Both the position numbers and the translations under genes were made by a program. From Balneolales bacterium (GTDB lineage Bacteria > Bacteroidota > Rhodothermia > Balneolales > Cyclonatronaceae), in the NCBI GenBank assembly GCA_022565805.1, contig JAIULZ010000010.1, positions 1 to 52,024 on the forward strand: a DNA stretch of 52,024 nt. Reading direction: 5' to 3'. Positions 36,252-44,470 of the stretch are shown in pieces. Positions within the stretch are counted from its first letter, which is position 1. Every line of letters begins with the position of its first letter. The notes beneath the pieces were generated by a model, which was not told the origin of the DNA, did no database searches, and saw only the letters and a list, made by a program, of their open reading frames with translations.

Positions 36252-36281
36252 GCTTAAAACAGGTTTTATAAGGCCTTCTTT
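36252..36281. repeat. Half-copy of dispersed TIR element (copy F)
   Basis: TTAAAACAGGTTTTATAAGG then CCTTCTTTT resembles the right end of the reference element (AAAAGAGTGGTTTTACAAAG then CCTTCTATT). It lies directly between the recA stop and the recA terminator stem. Confidence 0.55.
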
Positions 36282-36282
36282 T

Positions 36283-36319
36283 ACAGGCAGCGACTAAACA
36301 CCGCTGCCTGTTTTATTTT
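36283..36319 (+). terminator. Rho-independent terminator between recA and recX
   Basis: A perfect 10-bp stem (36283-36292 with 36302-36311, ACAGGCAGCG/CGCTGCCTGT), 9-nt loop, then a TTTTATTTT tail. It separates recA from the recX frame by only a few bases. In E. coli recX is expressed by read-through of a terminator in the same position. Confidence 0.9.
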
Positions 36320-36326
36320 CAGAAAT

Positions 36327-37115
36327 TTGCCATTCATCCAGAACCCACCTTTAGCTCCTCCAAAATACGTGAACGAATTTCGCAAATACCCCAAGAAGCA
36401 ACGCAAGGCTCCGCAAAAAGTACAAGAGCGTCTCACGGCTATCATCGATAAGCTATTGCCAGACCTCCCGGCAAAAATAAGTAAGATGGAAGTACAGAGC
36501 GGAAATAAAATCAGGATAAACGTTTGGCTTAATGATGAATTTGCATTTGGATTGTATCAGTCTGTATTTGTTGAATATTCTCTAAAAAAAGGAATGGAGA
36601 TAGATCTCAATTTCCTTGAGAAGCTTCTCGACTCAGAACAACGGTTCGACCTACGAGAATACCTCATCCGTTTATTGTCGGTTCGTAGCCATACTTCTTT
36701 TGAGTTGCGTACAAAAGCCACCAGAAAAGGATATAGTTCTCCACTCATTGAAGATATAATAGAGGAGTTTCGCGAAAATGGATTAATAGACGAACACGAC
36801 TTTGCCCTTAAATACGCTCGGGAATTATCTAACAATAAAAAGTGGGGACCTGCCAAAATACGTGCTGCACTCATGACTAAAGGAATACCCTCAAAATATA
36901 TCGACTCGGCCTGTGAAGAAATCCACGACCCCGAAACCGACAATGCAGAAGTTCTGGAGTTTTTAGTTCAAAAAGCAAGTCGTCGCCTTAAGCGCGAACA
37001 GGACCCATCAAAGAGAAAGAAAAAGTTATTCGACCATCTGCAGCGAAAAGGCCATTCTCCATCACTTATTTTGAAACATATAGATGATTTGCTAAAAATT
37101 GTTGAAGACGCCTGA
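36327..37115 (+). CDS. recX: Regulatory protein RecX
   Basis: Up to 262 residues, almost entirely helical, with the three-helix RecX repeats: FDLREYLIRLLSVRSHTSFELRTKATRKG, LIEDIIEEFRENGLIDEHDFALKYAREL and KKWGPAKIRAALMTKGIPSKYIDSA. RecX binds RecA filaments and limits their growth. The start is uncertain. The frame opens with TTG at 36327, a GTG lies at 36369 and the first ATG is at 36486, which would give 209 residues and still keep the conserved core. The first 50 residues are Pro/Lys-rich. Its position behind recA and the terminator supports the assignment. Confidence 0.88.
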   Translation: MPFIQNPPLAPPKYVNEFRKYPKKQRKAPQKVQERLTAIIDKLLPDLPAKISKMEVQSGNKIRINVWLNDEFAFGLYQSVFVEYSLKKGMEIDLNFLEKLLDSEQRFDLREYLIRLLSVRSHTSFELRTKATRKGYSSPLIEDIIEEFRENGLIDEHDFALKYARELSNNKKWGPAKIRAALMTKGIPSKYIDSACEEIHDPETDNAEVLEFLVQKASRRLKREQDPSKRKKKLFDHLQRKGHSPSLILKHIDDLLKIVEDA

Positions 37116-37239
37116 ACTTAGCCAAAAGTTTCTCCGATCAACTCAAAATTAAATTCTGCACGATATATATTGTGCTATTTAAATGCGAATGGTTGAAATT
37201 TGATTCTGCCCTCAACTTTAGCAGTTCGAATTTCACGCA

Positions 37240-37425
37240 AAGGAAAATTGATTTTTATTGGATGATAGGGTAGCCTGTAATTTGGTAGCGGGCGTTTTAA
37301 GCATTTTGAGATCATAACTTTGATGCGTTTGGATAGTTATACCTAGCACATCCGCTGCTTTCAAAGTCATCCTGGCTTGGCTCAGATACCCGATTATGAT
37401 ATTTATTTGTCTCCGTTTCCTAACT
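37240..37425 (-). pseudogene. Possible remnant of a Fis-type helix-turn-helix (NtrC-family C-terminus)
   Basis: Reading the minus strand gives, without a stop for about 60 codons, KRRQINIIIGYLSQARMTLK and then AADVLGITIQTHQSYDLKML. AADVLGIT-x-QT resembles the AAxLLGIxRxT recognition-helix region of Fis/NtrC C-terminal domains, preceded by a helix of the right length. No start codon, receiver or AAA domain is attached. I treat it as a decayed fragment; chance similarity is possible. Confidence 0.3.
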
Positions 37426-37481
37426 AAAAACTGACTGTTGACTGATGATATTTACTCCCCCTCCCCGATCATTTTTGCCCC

Positions 37482-37504
37482 GCGAATTTGCGCACCGCGC
37501 TCCG
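37482..37504 (-). repeat. GC-rich 23-bp dispersed repeat, copy 2
   Basis: Inverse complement of 11361-11383 with 20 of 23 matches. It lies about 30 bp from a heptamer-like tract (37429-37450), as copy 1 lies downstream of the array at 10929. Confidence 0.6.
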
Positions 37505-37838
37505 TGTCGCCCGAGAACAGCTGTTATTATGTACTATGTGAAAATTCTTTGATAAATACTTTGCGGTAGCTTTACTTCGTATAGCAATATAGCTCTCATC
37601 ATTATATTTAATTTACAGCGAAATGAGGCATATCACCCAGTTTTCGTGTATAAAGCCATCAGCTATCGTTGCGGCAGTACAGTTAAATTTGGCCAGGCAA
37701 ACAATAGCCAAATCCTTTACCGCTGCAAGTACTTTAGTCAGCAAAAATGATAAAAGAAAATGGGCATATAATTCTCCATCACGAATAAATTTATTTTATT
37801 TTAGCCAACGAAGCAGTCTTTAATTCTTTCCTACATTC

Positions 37839-38915
37839 ATGACTCAATTCTCAGCAGAAAATTTACCTCGCCTGGTCGGCTACACCATAGTAGCCTTTAT
37901 TACTGCGTTTGTATTTTGGAGATTTTCTGCGTTATTCGGCTACCTTGTGGTTTCGCTGGTCTTAAGCTACATATTAGACCCGATTGTGAGCCGCATGCAA
38001 TCTAATGGCATGAACCGGACCCTAGCCACTTTTCTTGTAATCATTTCGGTTATTTTACTGCTTATATGGGCTTCTACTACCATAATACCAAATATCGGGA
38101 ATCAGATTGGCCGACTTGCTCAGCAATTTAATGTTGAGACCATTAATTTTATAGCCCGTACAATAGAAGAATACACCCTGCAGCTTGTCCCTTATCTGCC
38201 GCAAGGCTACCTCACAAATAATGTAGACTCGTTTTTCAACCGTTTCTTTGATCTGCAAAATGTACAGAATGTTGTGGGCAATCTGCTTGGTATTTTCACC
38301 AATCTTTTCACAGCCGCATTAATTCTGCCCTTCAGTACTTTTTTCTTCCTTAAAGATGGAAGCGTACTGCGCCGGAAAGTGCTTCAGTTTGTGCCGAATA
38401 AATATTTCGAAACTACCATTAACATTATTACCAAAATCGAAATAAGGCTGGGAACTCATTTTCGGGCCATTGCACTGCAAAGTACCCTTGTTGCATTTTT
38501 TTCGTGGGTATTTTTAAGCATGGCTGGCCTTAATAATGCCTTATCGGTAGGTGTAGCAATCGGTATAGCAAATACAATACCTTATTTTGGACCCATACTA
38601 GGCTATCTTTTATCCATTATAATTGCCATAATCGAGACCGGAGATTTTTCTTTAGTAATCAACTGTATAATTGCGGTAATGATTGTTCAAATTATGGACA
38701 ATGTGCTATTTCAGCCTGCTATTTTCTCAAAGGCTGCAGACATCCACCCGCTTATGGTACTTTTTATTATCCTGATAGGGGCCGAACTAGCTGGTTTACT
38801 AGGCATGCTTATTGCCATACCAACAGCTACCATTCTTCGCGTTATCATAACAGAAATCACCTGGAGTTTAAAAAACTATTTTGTCTTTAAATCCAAACAT
38901 GAGCAACCTCTCTGA
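37839..38915 (+). CDS. AI-2E (PerM) family transporter
   Basis: A 358-residue inner-membrane protein with about seven to eight membrane segments and the family layout. Two N-terminal helices (around 12-32 and 34-75) are followed by a soluble stretch (about 80-150) and then a C-terminal block with SVGVAIGIANTIPYFGPILGYL and DNVLFQPAIFSKAADIHPL, the most conserved part. Family members export autoinducer-2 or act in cation transport; the cargo is undetermined. Its 3' end overlaps ldcA by 17 bp, so it opens the nine-gene run. Confidence 0.9.
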   Translation: MTQFSAENLPRLVGYTIVAFITAFVFWRFSALFGYLVVSLVLSYILDPIVSRMQSNGMNRTLATFLVIISVILLLIWASTTIIPNIGNQIGRLAQQFNVETINFIARTIEEYTLQLVPYLPQGYLTNNVDSFFNRFFDLQNVQNVVGNLLGIFTNLFTAALILPFSTFFFLKDGSVLRRKVLQFVPNKYFETTINIITKIEIRLGTHFRAIALQSTLVAFFSWVFLSMAGLNNALSVGVAIGIANTIPYFGPILGYLLSIIIAIIETGDFSLVINCIIAVMIVQIMDNVLFQPAIFSKAADIHPLMVLFIILIGAELAGLLGMLIAIPTATILRVIITEITWSLKNYFVFKSKHEQPL

Positions 38916-39858
38916 CTATCTGCCCTGTAAACCCCTCGCCACCGGAGGCACTATTGGGGTTTTTGCCCCATCATCTCCGGCAGAGCCACAAAAATTAGAG
39001 CGGGGAATCCACTATCTGGAATCGCTCGGTTTTAATGTAGTTAGTTCCGAAAGCTGTAAGCAGAACTTACATTATATTTGCGGCACCGGCGAAGAACGCT
39101 CGGCTCATCTTATGGAAATGGTTAATGACGACAAGATTGATGCAATCTTTTGCATGCGCGGTGGTTTCGGTGCACTTATGATGTTACCCTTCCTGGACTA
39201 TGAAAGAATAGCGCAAAAAAGAAAAATAATTGCCGGGTTTTCTGATGTAACCGCGCTTCAGTGGGCTATCTGGACAAAAACACGTTTAATTTCTTTTTCG
39301 GCAGGTATGGTCGCTACAGATATGGCTCGACAGCCTTTAAACGGAGATTTCACCAAAAAATTCTGGACTCTACTGCAAAATGGCCACTGTAGCTACGAGC
39401 TACTATTACAACCAGATTCGGGTAAGTCAAATTTTCCAAAAGAGAAAAGTCTGCAGGGCTACGCGCTTCCCGGCACCCTCTCTGTCGCATGCATGCTGCA
39501 GGGCAGCCAGTTTTTACCCAACCCCAAAAATAGTATTGCTATTTTCGAAGATGTCGACGAACCTCGTCATAAATACGAAGCTTATCTGCAACAATTTCGG
39601 TTAAGTGGTTTTCTGCATAAGCTTAATGCTGCAGCAATTGGTTGCTTTAGCCCGGCTTTGGAAGAACAATATCCAAGCATACCACCGTTAAATACAATTT
39701 TCCAGAGGGCTTTTGAAGGGTGCAACTACCCCGTTTTTGAAGGATTGCGATATGGGCACGTAGATGATAAAATTTGCCTTCCCGTTGGAGCTCCAATATC
39801 TGTATCTTATCAAGATCAAATTGTACTTACCACTTCGCAACCCCTTTTTCAGCTTTGA
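38899..39858 (+). CDS. ldcA: S66-family LD-carboxypeptidase
   Basis: A 319-residue serine peptidase that removes the terminal D-Ala from tetrapeptide muropeptides in recycling, or degrades microcin C-like compounds (MccF branch). The nucleophile is Ser115 in AGFSDVTAL. FCMRGGFGALMMLP is the conserved loop before it. The Glu is probably in IAIFEDVDEPRHKYE and the His in RYGHVDDK. The start is ATG at 38899; a TTG at 38881 lies in frame but further inside perM. It overlaps perM by 17 bp and its TGA overlaps the purN start. Confidence 0.9.
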   Translation: MSNLSDYLPCKPLATGGTIGVFAPSSPAEPQKLERGIHYLESLGFNVVSSESCKQNLHYICGTGEERSAHLMEMVNDDKIDAIFCMRGGFGALMMLPFLDYERIAQKRKIIAGFSDVTALQWAIWTKTRLISFSAGMVATDMARQPLNGDFTKKFWTLLQNGHCSYELLLQPDSGKSNFPKEKSLQGYALPGTLSVACMLQGSQFLPNPKNSIAIFEDVDEPRHKYEAYLQQFRLSGFLHKLNAAAIGCFSPALEEQYPSIPPLNTIFQRAFEGCNYPVFEGLRYGHVDDKICLPVGAPISVSYQDQIVLTTSQPLFQL

Positions 39859-40460
39859 TTGCCAAAATTGTAGTAGCCGCTTCCGGATCAGGTTCCAATT
39901 TCCAGTCTTTGATTGATGCCATTGACGAAAAACGGCTACATGCTGAAATTAGCGGCTTAATAGCTTCCAAACCCGGTATTGGAGCAATAAGCAGAGCTAT
40001 ATCTGCGGGAATACCATACGATATCGTACCCACAACCGCACGAAGATCATCTGAGCTTTTAGCTTCTGAGCTTCTTTCTATTTTGAAAATCAGAGGTGCG
40101 AATTTTCTCGTGCTGGCGGGATTTCTGCTAAAAATTCCGGATTCAGTAATTAAAGCCTATCCCAATCAAATTATAAACATTCACCCATCTCTTTTACCCA
40201 AGTTCGGTGGCAAAGGCTATTATGGGCTTAATGTACACAGAGCCGTAATAGAGGGTGGCGAAACAGAAAGCGGCTGCACCGTACATCTGGTAAACGAGCA
40301 TTATGATGAAGGCCGGATTCTGGCTCAAAAAAAGATATCTGTACTAAAGGGTGATCTTCCCGAGACGCTCGCCGCCCGTATTCTAAAAGAGGAGCATAAG
40401 CTTTACCCTGCTGCCGTACAGCAGTATATCGAACAATTTCCCAAAAACATTAAACATTAA
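39855..40460 (+). CDS. purN: Phosphoribosylglycinamide formyltransferase (GART)
   Basis: A 201-residue enzyme that formylates GAR in purine synthesis. It begins IAKIVVAASGSGSNFQSLID. The catalytic blocks are INIHPSLLPKFGGKGYYG, with Asn and His, and VHLVNEHYDEGRIL, with the Asp. The frame is open far upstream inside ldcA, but the family start falls at the TTG at 39855, which overlaps the ldcA stop (TTGA). No ATG exists at a sensible place. It is 10 bp before purH. Confidence 0.92.
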   Translation: MIAKIVVAASGSGSNFQSLIDAIDEKRLHAEISGLIASKPGIGAISRAISAGIPYDIVPTTARRSSELLASELLSILKIRGANFLVLAGFLLKIPDSVIKAYPNQIINIHPSLLPKFGGKGYYGLNVHRAVIEGGETESGCTVHLVNEHYDEGRILAQKKISVLKGDLPETLAARILKEEHKLYPAAVQQYIEQFPKNIKH

Positions 40461-40470
40461 CCGATCGATA

Positions 40471-42042
40471 GTGTCTATTTCTGCGACAACTTCATTCTTG
40501 CGTAAAGACCTGAGCATAAAAAAAGCCTTACTGTCTGTATTTGACAAATCGGAACTTTTACCCCTTGCGGAATGCCTCCATAAATCAGGAACAGAGCTGG
40601 TCTCTACTGGTGGCACGGCTGCTTTTCTGAAAAGTAATGGCTATGCTGTTACCGATATAAAAGACGTTACCCGGTATCCGGAGTTTTTGGATGGTCGGGT
40701 AAAAACACTACACCCGGCAGTGCATGGCGGCATTCTTGCCCGAAAGAACAATAAAGAAGACATGCAGCAGCTTGAAAACCTCGATATTACCACATTCGAT
40801 CTGCTTGTAGTAAACCTATATCCTTTCGAAGAAGTTAGAAAACAAAATGCGGGTCAGGAAACCAGTTTTGAAAATATAGACATTGGCGGGCCCACGATGC
40901 TGCGCGCTGCCGCCAAGAATGTAGATCATGTTTGTGTTCTTAGTTCACCGGACCAATATGCGGAGTTTATCGAGCAGTTCAGCAAAACCAATTCCATTAG
41001 TTTTGATTTCAGGATGAAGGCAGCCTTTAAAGCCTTTGATCGCACATCAGCCTACGATACGGCCATTTCAGGGTATCTGCAAAAGCAAATCAGCTCCGGA
41101 TTCCCTGAAACTATGGCCCTGCGTTTCAAGAAGTCTGAAGCTTTACGTTATGGCGAAAATCCGCATCAGGCTGCGGCTGTTTACGGGCAGCAGGAAGACT
41201 TCATAGACGTATTGCATGGCAAACAGCTTAGTTACAACAACTACCTTGATGTTGATGCGGCGCTCAATTTACTAAAAGATTTCGCCTACGACGAGCCAAG
41301 TTGCGCTATTATAAAGCATACGCTGCCATGCGGTGTCGCAAGTTGCAAAACATTGTACGAAGCCTGGGAAGCGGCTTTCAACACCGATACCATTAGTCCG
41401 TTTGGTGGAATTGTATTGCTCAATAAATGCTGCGACCTTAAAACTGCAGCTTCCATAGACCAGATTTTTTCAGAAATTATACTTGCGCCCGATTTTGCCC
41501 CCGACGCACTTGAGCTTCTTAAAAAGAAAAGTAACAGAAGACTTATACGCATTAAAAACCTTGATCAGCTCTATCCTGAGTACAGCTACCGCTCGGTTTT
41601 TGGTGGTCTTTTGGTACAGCAGCCCGACCATTTGAACCCTGTTCCCGACCATTTTCAGATTGTAACAAGAAAAAAACCAACTCAATCCGAATTAGATGAT
41701 ATGTTATTTGCATGGAAGGTAGTAAAAAGGGTAAATTCAAACGCTATCGTATTCGTTAAAAATCGGCAAACTCTGGGCATTGGGTGTGGGCAGCCCAGCC
41801 GGCTGGATTCTTCGGATTTCGCAGTATTAAAAGCATCAAAATTTGGTCATTCTTTAACGGGGTCTGTGGTTGCATCAGATGCATTTTTCCCGTTTCGCGA
41901 TGGCATTGACTCAGCAGCTAAAGCCGGGGCTGCACTCATTATACAACCCGGTGGCAGTATCCGGGATAAGGAAGTAATCGAAGCCGCAGATGAGCACAAT
42001 ATGAGTATGGTATTTACCGGTATCCGCCATTTTAAGCATTAA
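40471..42042 (+). CDS. purH: Bifunctional AICAR formyltransferase / IMP cyclohydrolase
   Basis: A 523-residue enzyme for the last two steps of IMP synthesis. The N-terminal MGS-like cyclohydrolase domain shows IKKALLSVFDKSE, STGGTAAFLK and FLDGRVKTLHPAVHGGILAR. The C-terminal transformylase domain shows LRYGENPHQAA, IKHTLPCGVA and SDAFFPFRDGIDSAAKAG with the catalytic Lys/His region. Length equals the E. coli enzyme. The start is GTG at 40471 (an ATG is absent nearby). It is followed by mreB after 21 bp. Confidence 0.95.
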   Translation: MSISATTSFLRKDLSIKKALLSVFDKSELLPLAECLHKSGTELVSTGGTAAFLKSNGYAVTDIKDVTRYPEFLDGRVKTLHPAVHGGILARKNNKEDMQQLENLDITTFDLLVVNLYPFEEVRKQNAGQETSFENIDIGGPTMLRAAAKNVDHVCVLSSPDQYAEFIEQFSKTNSISFDFRMKAAFKAFDRTSAYDTAISGYLQKQISSGFPETMALRFKKSEALRYGENPHQAAAVYGQQEDFIDVLHGKQLSYNNYLDVDAALNLLKDFAYDEPSCAIIKHTLPCGVASCKTLYEAWEAAFNTDTISPFGGIVLLNKCCDLKTAASIDQIFSEIILAPDFAPDALELLKKKSNRRLIRIKNLDQLYPEYSYRSVFGGLLVQQPDHLNPVPDHFQIVTRKKPTQSELDDMLFAWKVVKRVNSNAIVFVKNRQTLGIGCGQPSRLDSSDFAVLKASKFGHSLTGSVVASDAFFPFRDGIDSAAKAGAALIIQPGGSIRDKEVIEAADEHNMSMVFTGIRHFKH

Positions 42043-42063
42043 CACTTTTGTGATAACTAAACT

Positions 42064-43119
42064 ATGCAAGTAGCACAACACACCGACCAGCGTCTAAAAC
42101 AAAGAAAACAATCGGCTCTTGACTGGCTCTATACCGATATAGCTATAGATCTTGGCACAGCAAATACGCTTATTTACGAACGCAATAAAGGAATCGTGCT
42201 TAACGAACCCTCTATTGTTGCACTAGATGCACAGGGTGGAGTAGTAGCAATTGGCCACGAAGCAAGGCTAATGCACGAAAAAACCCACAAAAATATTCGA
42301 ACAATAAGGCCACTTAGAGATGGCGTTATTGCCGATTTTGAAGTGGCCGAGCACATGATTCGGGGAATGATTAAAAAAGTGAAGAAAAGCTGGTATTCTT
42401 CTACCCGAAAAATGGTAATCTGCGTTCCAAGCGGCATTACAGAAGTTGAAAAACGCGCCGTTCGGGAAAACGGAGAGCGCGCAGGGGCAAGAGAAGTATA
42501 TCTTGTAGACGAACCAATGGCAGCCGCTATTGGTATCGGGCTTGATGTTCATGAACCTGTTGGAAACATGATTGTAGACATCGGTGGTGGTACCACAGAA
42601 ATCGCTGTTATTGCACTTTCTGGTATCGTTTATTCCCAATCTGTACGCCTTGGTGGCGACAAACTGAACGATGTAATAATTAATTACTTTCGCCGTAACC
42701 ATAACCTTTTGATTGGCGAACGTACCGCAGAAGAAGTAAAAATGGTGCTGGGTTCGGCCGCTCCACTCGATGAAGAAGTGGAAATGTTTGCCAAAGGCAG
42801 AGACCTGATTAACGGCGTACCAAAAACACGTGTAGTAACTTCCCGAGATGTACGTGAAGCCCTTTCCGAAACTGTGAATACCATTGTAGAATCGGTTACC
42901 AAATCTTTGGAACAAACCCCGCCGGAGCTATCCTCGGATCTGCTTGATCGTGGCATTATGCTAACCGGAGGTGGTGCACTTCTTAAAAACCTGGACAGGC
43001 TCATAATGGAAACCACAGAACTGCCCGTACATATTGCAGAAGACCCGTTAACCGCAGTTGTTCGCGGTACTGGCGCCATTCTGGAAGACATTGAATACTA
43101 CAAAAGTGTATTAAGCTGA
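42064..43119 (+). CDS. mreB: Rod-shape-determining protein MreB
   Basis: A 351-residue bacterial actin that guides the elongasome. The phosphate loops are IAIDLGTANTLIY near residue 28 and IVDIGGGTTEIAVIALSG. VCVPSGITEVEKRAVRE and YLVDEPMAAAIG are further MreB signatures. The C-terminus has IMLTGGGALLKNLDRLI. The basic N-terminal 20 residues (DQRLKQRKQSALDWL) may form the amphipathic membrane helix. It is first of the mreBCD-mrdA-rodA group. Confidence 0.97.
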   Translation: MQVAQHTDQRLKQRKQSALDWLYTDIAIDLGTANTLIYERNKGIVLNEPSIVALDAQGGVVAIGHEARLMHEKTHKNIRTIRPLRDGVIADFEVAEHMIRGMIKKVKKSWYSSTRKMVICVPSGITEVEKRAVRENGERAGAREVYLVDEPMAAAIGIGLDVHEPVGNMIVDIGGGTTEIAVIALSGIVYSQSVRLGGDKLNDVIINYFRRNHNLLIGERTAEEVKMVLGSAAPLDEEVEMFAKGRDLINGVPKTRVVTSRDVREALSETVNTIVESVTKSLEQTPPELSSDLLDRGIMLTGGGALLKNLDRLIMETTELPVHIAEDPLTAVVRGTGAILEDIEYYKSVLS

Positions 43120-43144
43120 CAGATTCCAAGGCAGTGAAGGACTT

Positions 43145-43987
43145 ATGAGGATTACGTTCACCAAATTAGGGGACATTAAAGATCAGCTTCTAACTGTGGG
43201 CTTCCTCATTATTGCGCTTATTATGATGAGTGCACGACAGGATGGAGCTTTTCAAAATGTCCGTAAGGCTTCCATCACCCTAATTAGCCTGGTCGAAACA
43301 CCCTTGTCTAATGTAAGGGTGTATAGATCTGCTTTGCGAACGAATGCTGCACTTGAACAAAATACTATACGATTACAGGATGAAGTTAGCCGCCTAAGAT
43401 CCCTAAGGGAGGAGAACAATGCCCTCAGGGAGCTGCTTAACCTTAAAGAATCTTCAGATTATACATTGCATCCGGTTCGTGTAGTTACAAAGAATATCAC
43501 TGGAATTAATAATAACCTTGCCGTTAACGCCGGAAGCAGGCATGGGGTCGCCATTGGAATGCCTGTGGTAAACCATGAAGGATTGATAGGTAGCGTAGTA
43601 ACTCCCGGAAATTCATACTCGCAGGTTTTACCGCTTTTTAACAGGCAATTTCGTGCAAGTGTACGAATAGAAGGCAGCAGAGCACTCGGTATTTTATCTT
43701 GGGAAGCAGACCATCCGGGCGAACTCACCGTTCGTTTTGTGCCCCAAACCATTGGTGTAGAGCCCGGAATGATGGTATCTACATCGGGGATGAGTAATCA
43801 GTTTCCGGCTGGCATACCAATTGGCGAAATAATTCGTTCTGAACCGGAAACGGGTCGGGAAACACAGATTATCTATGTAAGACCATTCGTAAACTTCTCT
43901 ACACTTGCCGAAGCCCACGTAATGCTTTGGCAAGTAGAAACAGAGATTAAAGAGCTCGAGTTAGAAATGGAGTCCCTTTTCCGATGA
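43145..43987 (+). CDS. mreC: Rod-shape-determining protein MreC
   Basis: A 280-residue periplasmic scaffold with one N-terminal membrane segment (about 12-30), a coiled coil (about 60-102, ending LRSLREENNALRELLNL) and two beta-barrel-like domains: LHPVRVVTKNITG, NLAVNAGSRHGVAIGMPVVNHEGLIG, and MMVSTSGMSNQFPAGIPIGEI. It links MreB/MreD to PBP2. The Shine-Dalgarno-like GAAGGA lies about 5 bp before the ATG. It overlaps mreD by 4 bp (ATGA). Confidence 0.93.
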   Translation: MRITFTKLGDIKDQLLTVGFLIIALIMMSARQDGAFQNVRKASITLISLVETPLSNVRVYRSALRTNAALEQNTIRLQDEVSRLRSLREENNALRELLNLKESSDYTLHPVRVVTKNITGINNNLAVNAGSRHGVAIGMPVVNHEGLIGSVVTPGNSYSQVLPLFNRQFRASVRIEGSRALGILSWEADHPGELTVRFVPQTIGVEPGMMVSTSGMSNQFPAGIPIGEIIRSEPETGRETQIIYVRPFVNFSTLAEAHVMLWQVETEIKELELEMESLFR

Positions 43988-44454
43988 AGCAGCTTACCTG
44001 GATAGATTTAGGAATTGGTTTTTTATTTGTTTTAGCGCAGATATCGATATTCAACCATCTCGATATCTTCAATATTCGCCCAAGTATGACATTGTTGTTC
44101 GTACTTTGGCTGTGTATGGTACGAACGAGAACCTACGTTTTGCTAGTTTCCGGACTTATAGCTGTTTTAATGGATATTTTAACAGACAGTTGGGGAGTAT
44201 ATCTCTTTAGCACATCCCTTACTGTTTTGATATTTCATACATTTATTAAACAGCAAGCACAAAACAAACTCTTACCGGGGCAAGCGTTTTTAACCGCTGG
44301 CGGCATTTCACTGGTATATCATCTGTTTTTCCTGTTTATTTCTGAATTCGCAGGGCTGTATGATACGAACCTGCTTTTCCTCAAATACTGGTTAGGACTT
44401 AGCCTGTATACCTCTGTTGCAGCTTCTATTGCGTATATGCTGTTACCTGATTGA
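43984..44454 (+). CDS. mreD: Rod-shape-determining protein MreD
   Basis: A 156-residue inner-membrane protein with five to six hydrophobic segments and few polar residues, as expected of MreD. Sequence conservation in this family is low, so the call rests on its position between mreC and mrdA, the 4-bp overlap with mreC, its size and its hydropathy. The loop RTRTYVLLVSGLIAVLMDILTDS resembles the family's central GYLVGLLVDLLS-like part. Confidence 0.85.
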   Translation: MKQLTWIDLGIGFLFVLAQISIFNHLDIFNIRPSMTLLFVLWLCMVRTRTYVLLVSGLIAVLMDILTDSWGVYLFSTSLTVLIFHTFIKQQAQNKLLPGQAFLTAGGISLVYHLFFLFISEFAGLYDTNLLFLKYWLGLSLYTSVAASIAYMLLPD

Positions 44455-44470
44455 TTAAACCTTAAGCAGT

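Larger units (their letters stand above)
37116..37838. other. Gene-free stretch with a gene remnant and a GC-rich repeat
   Basis: About 720 bp after recX. The minus strand at about 37240-37425 looks like a decayed helix-turn-helix gene end. Next to it are a weak heptamer-like run (37429-37450) and the GC-rich 23-mer at 37482-37504. A 66-codon frame at 37623-37823 has no recognisable sequence and is not called. Confidence 0.55.

Noticed and set aside
37623-37823. 66-codon frame before perM
   Set aside because: No hydropathy pattern, no known motif and no ribosome-binding site; probably chance.
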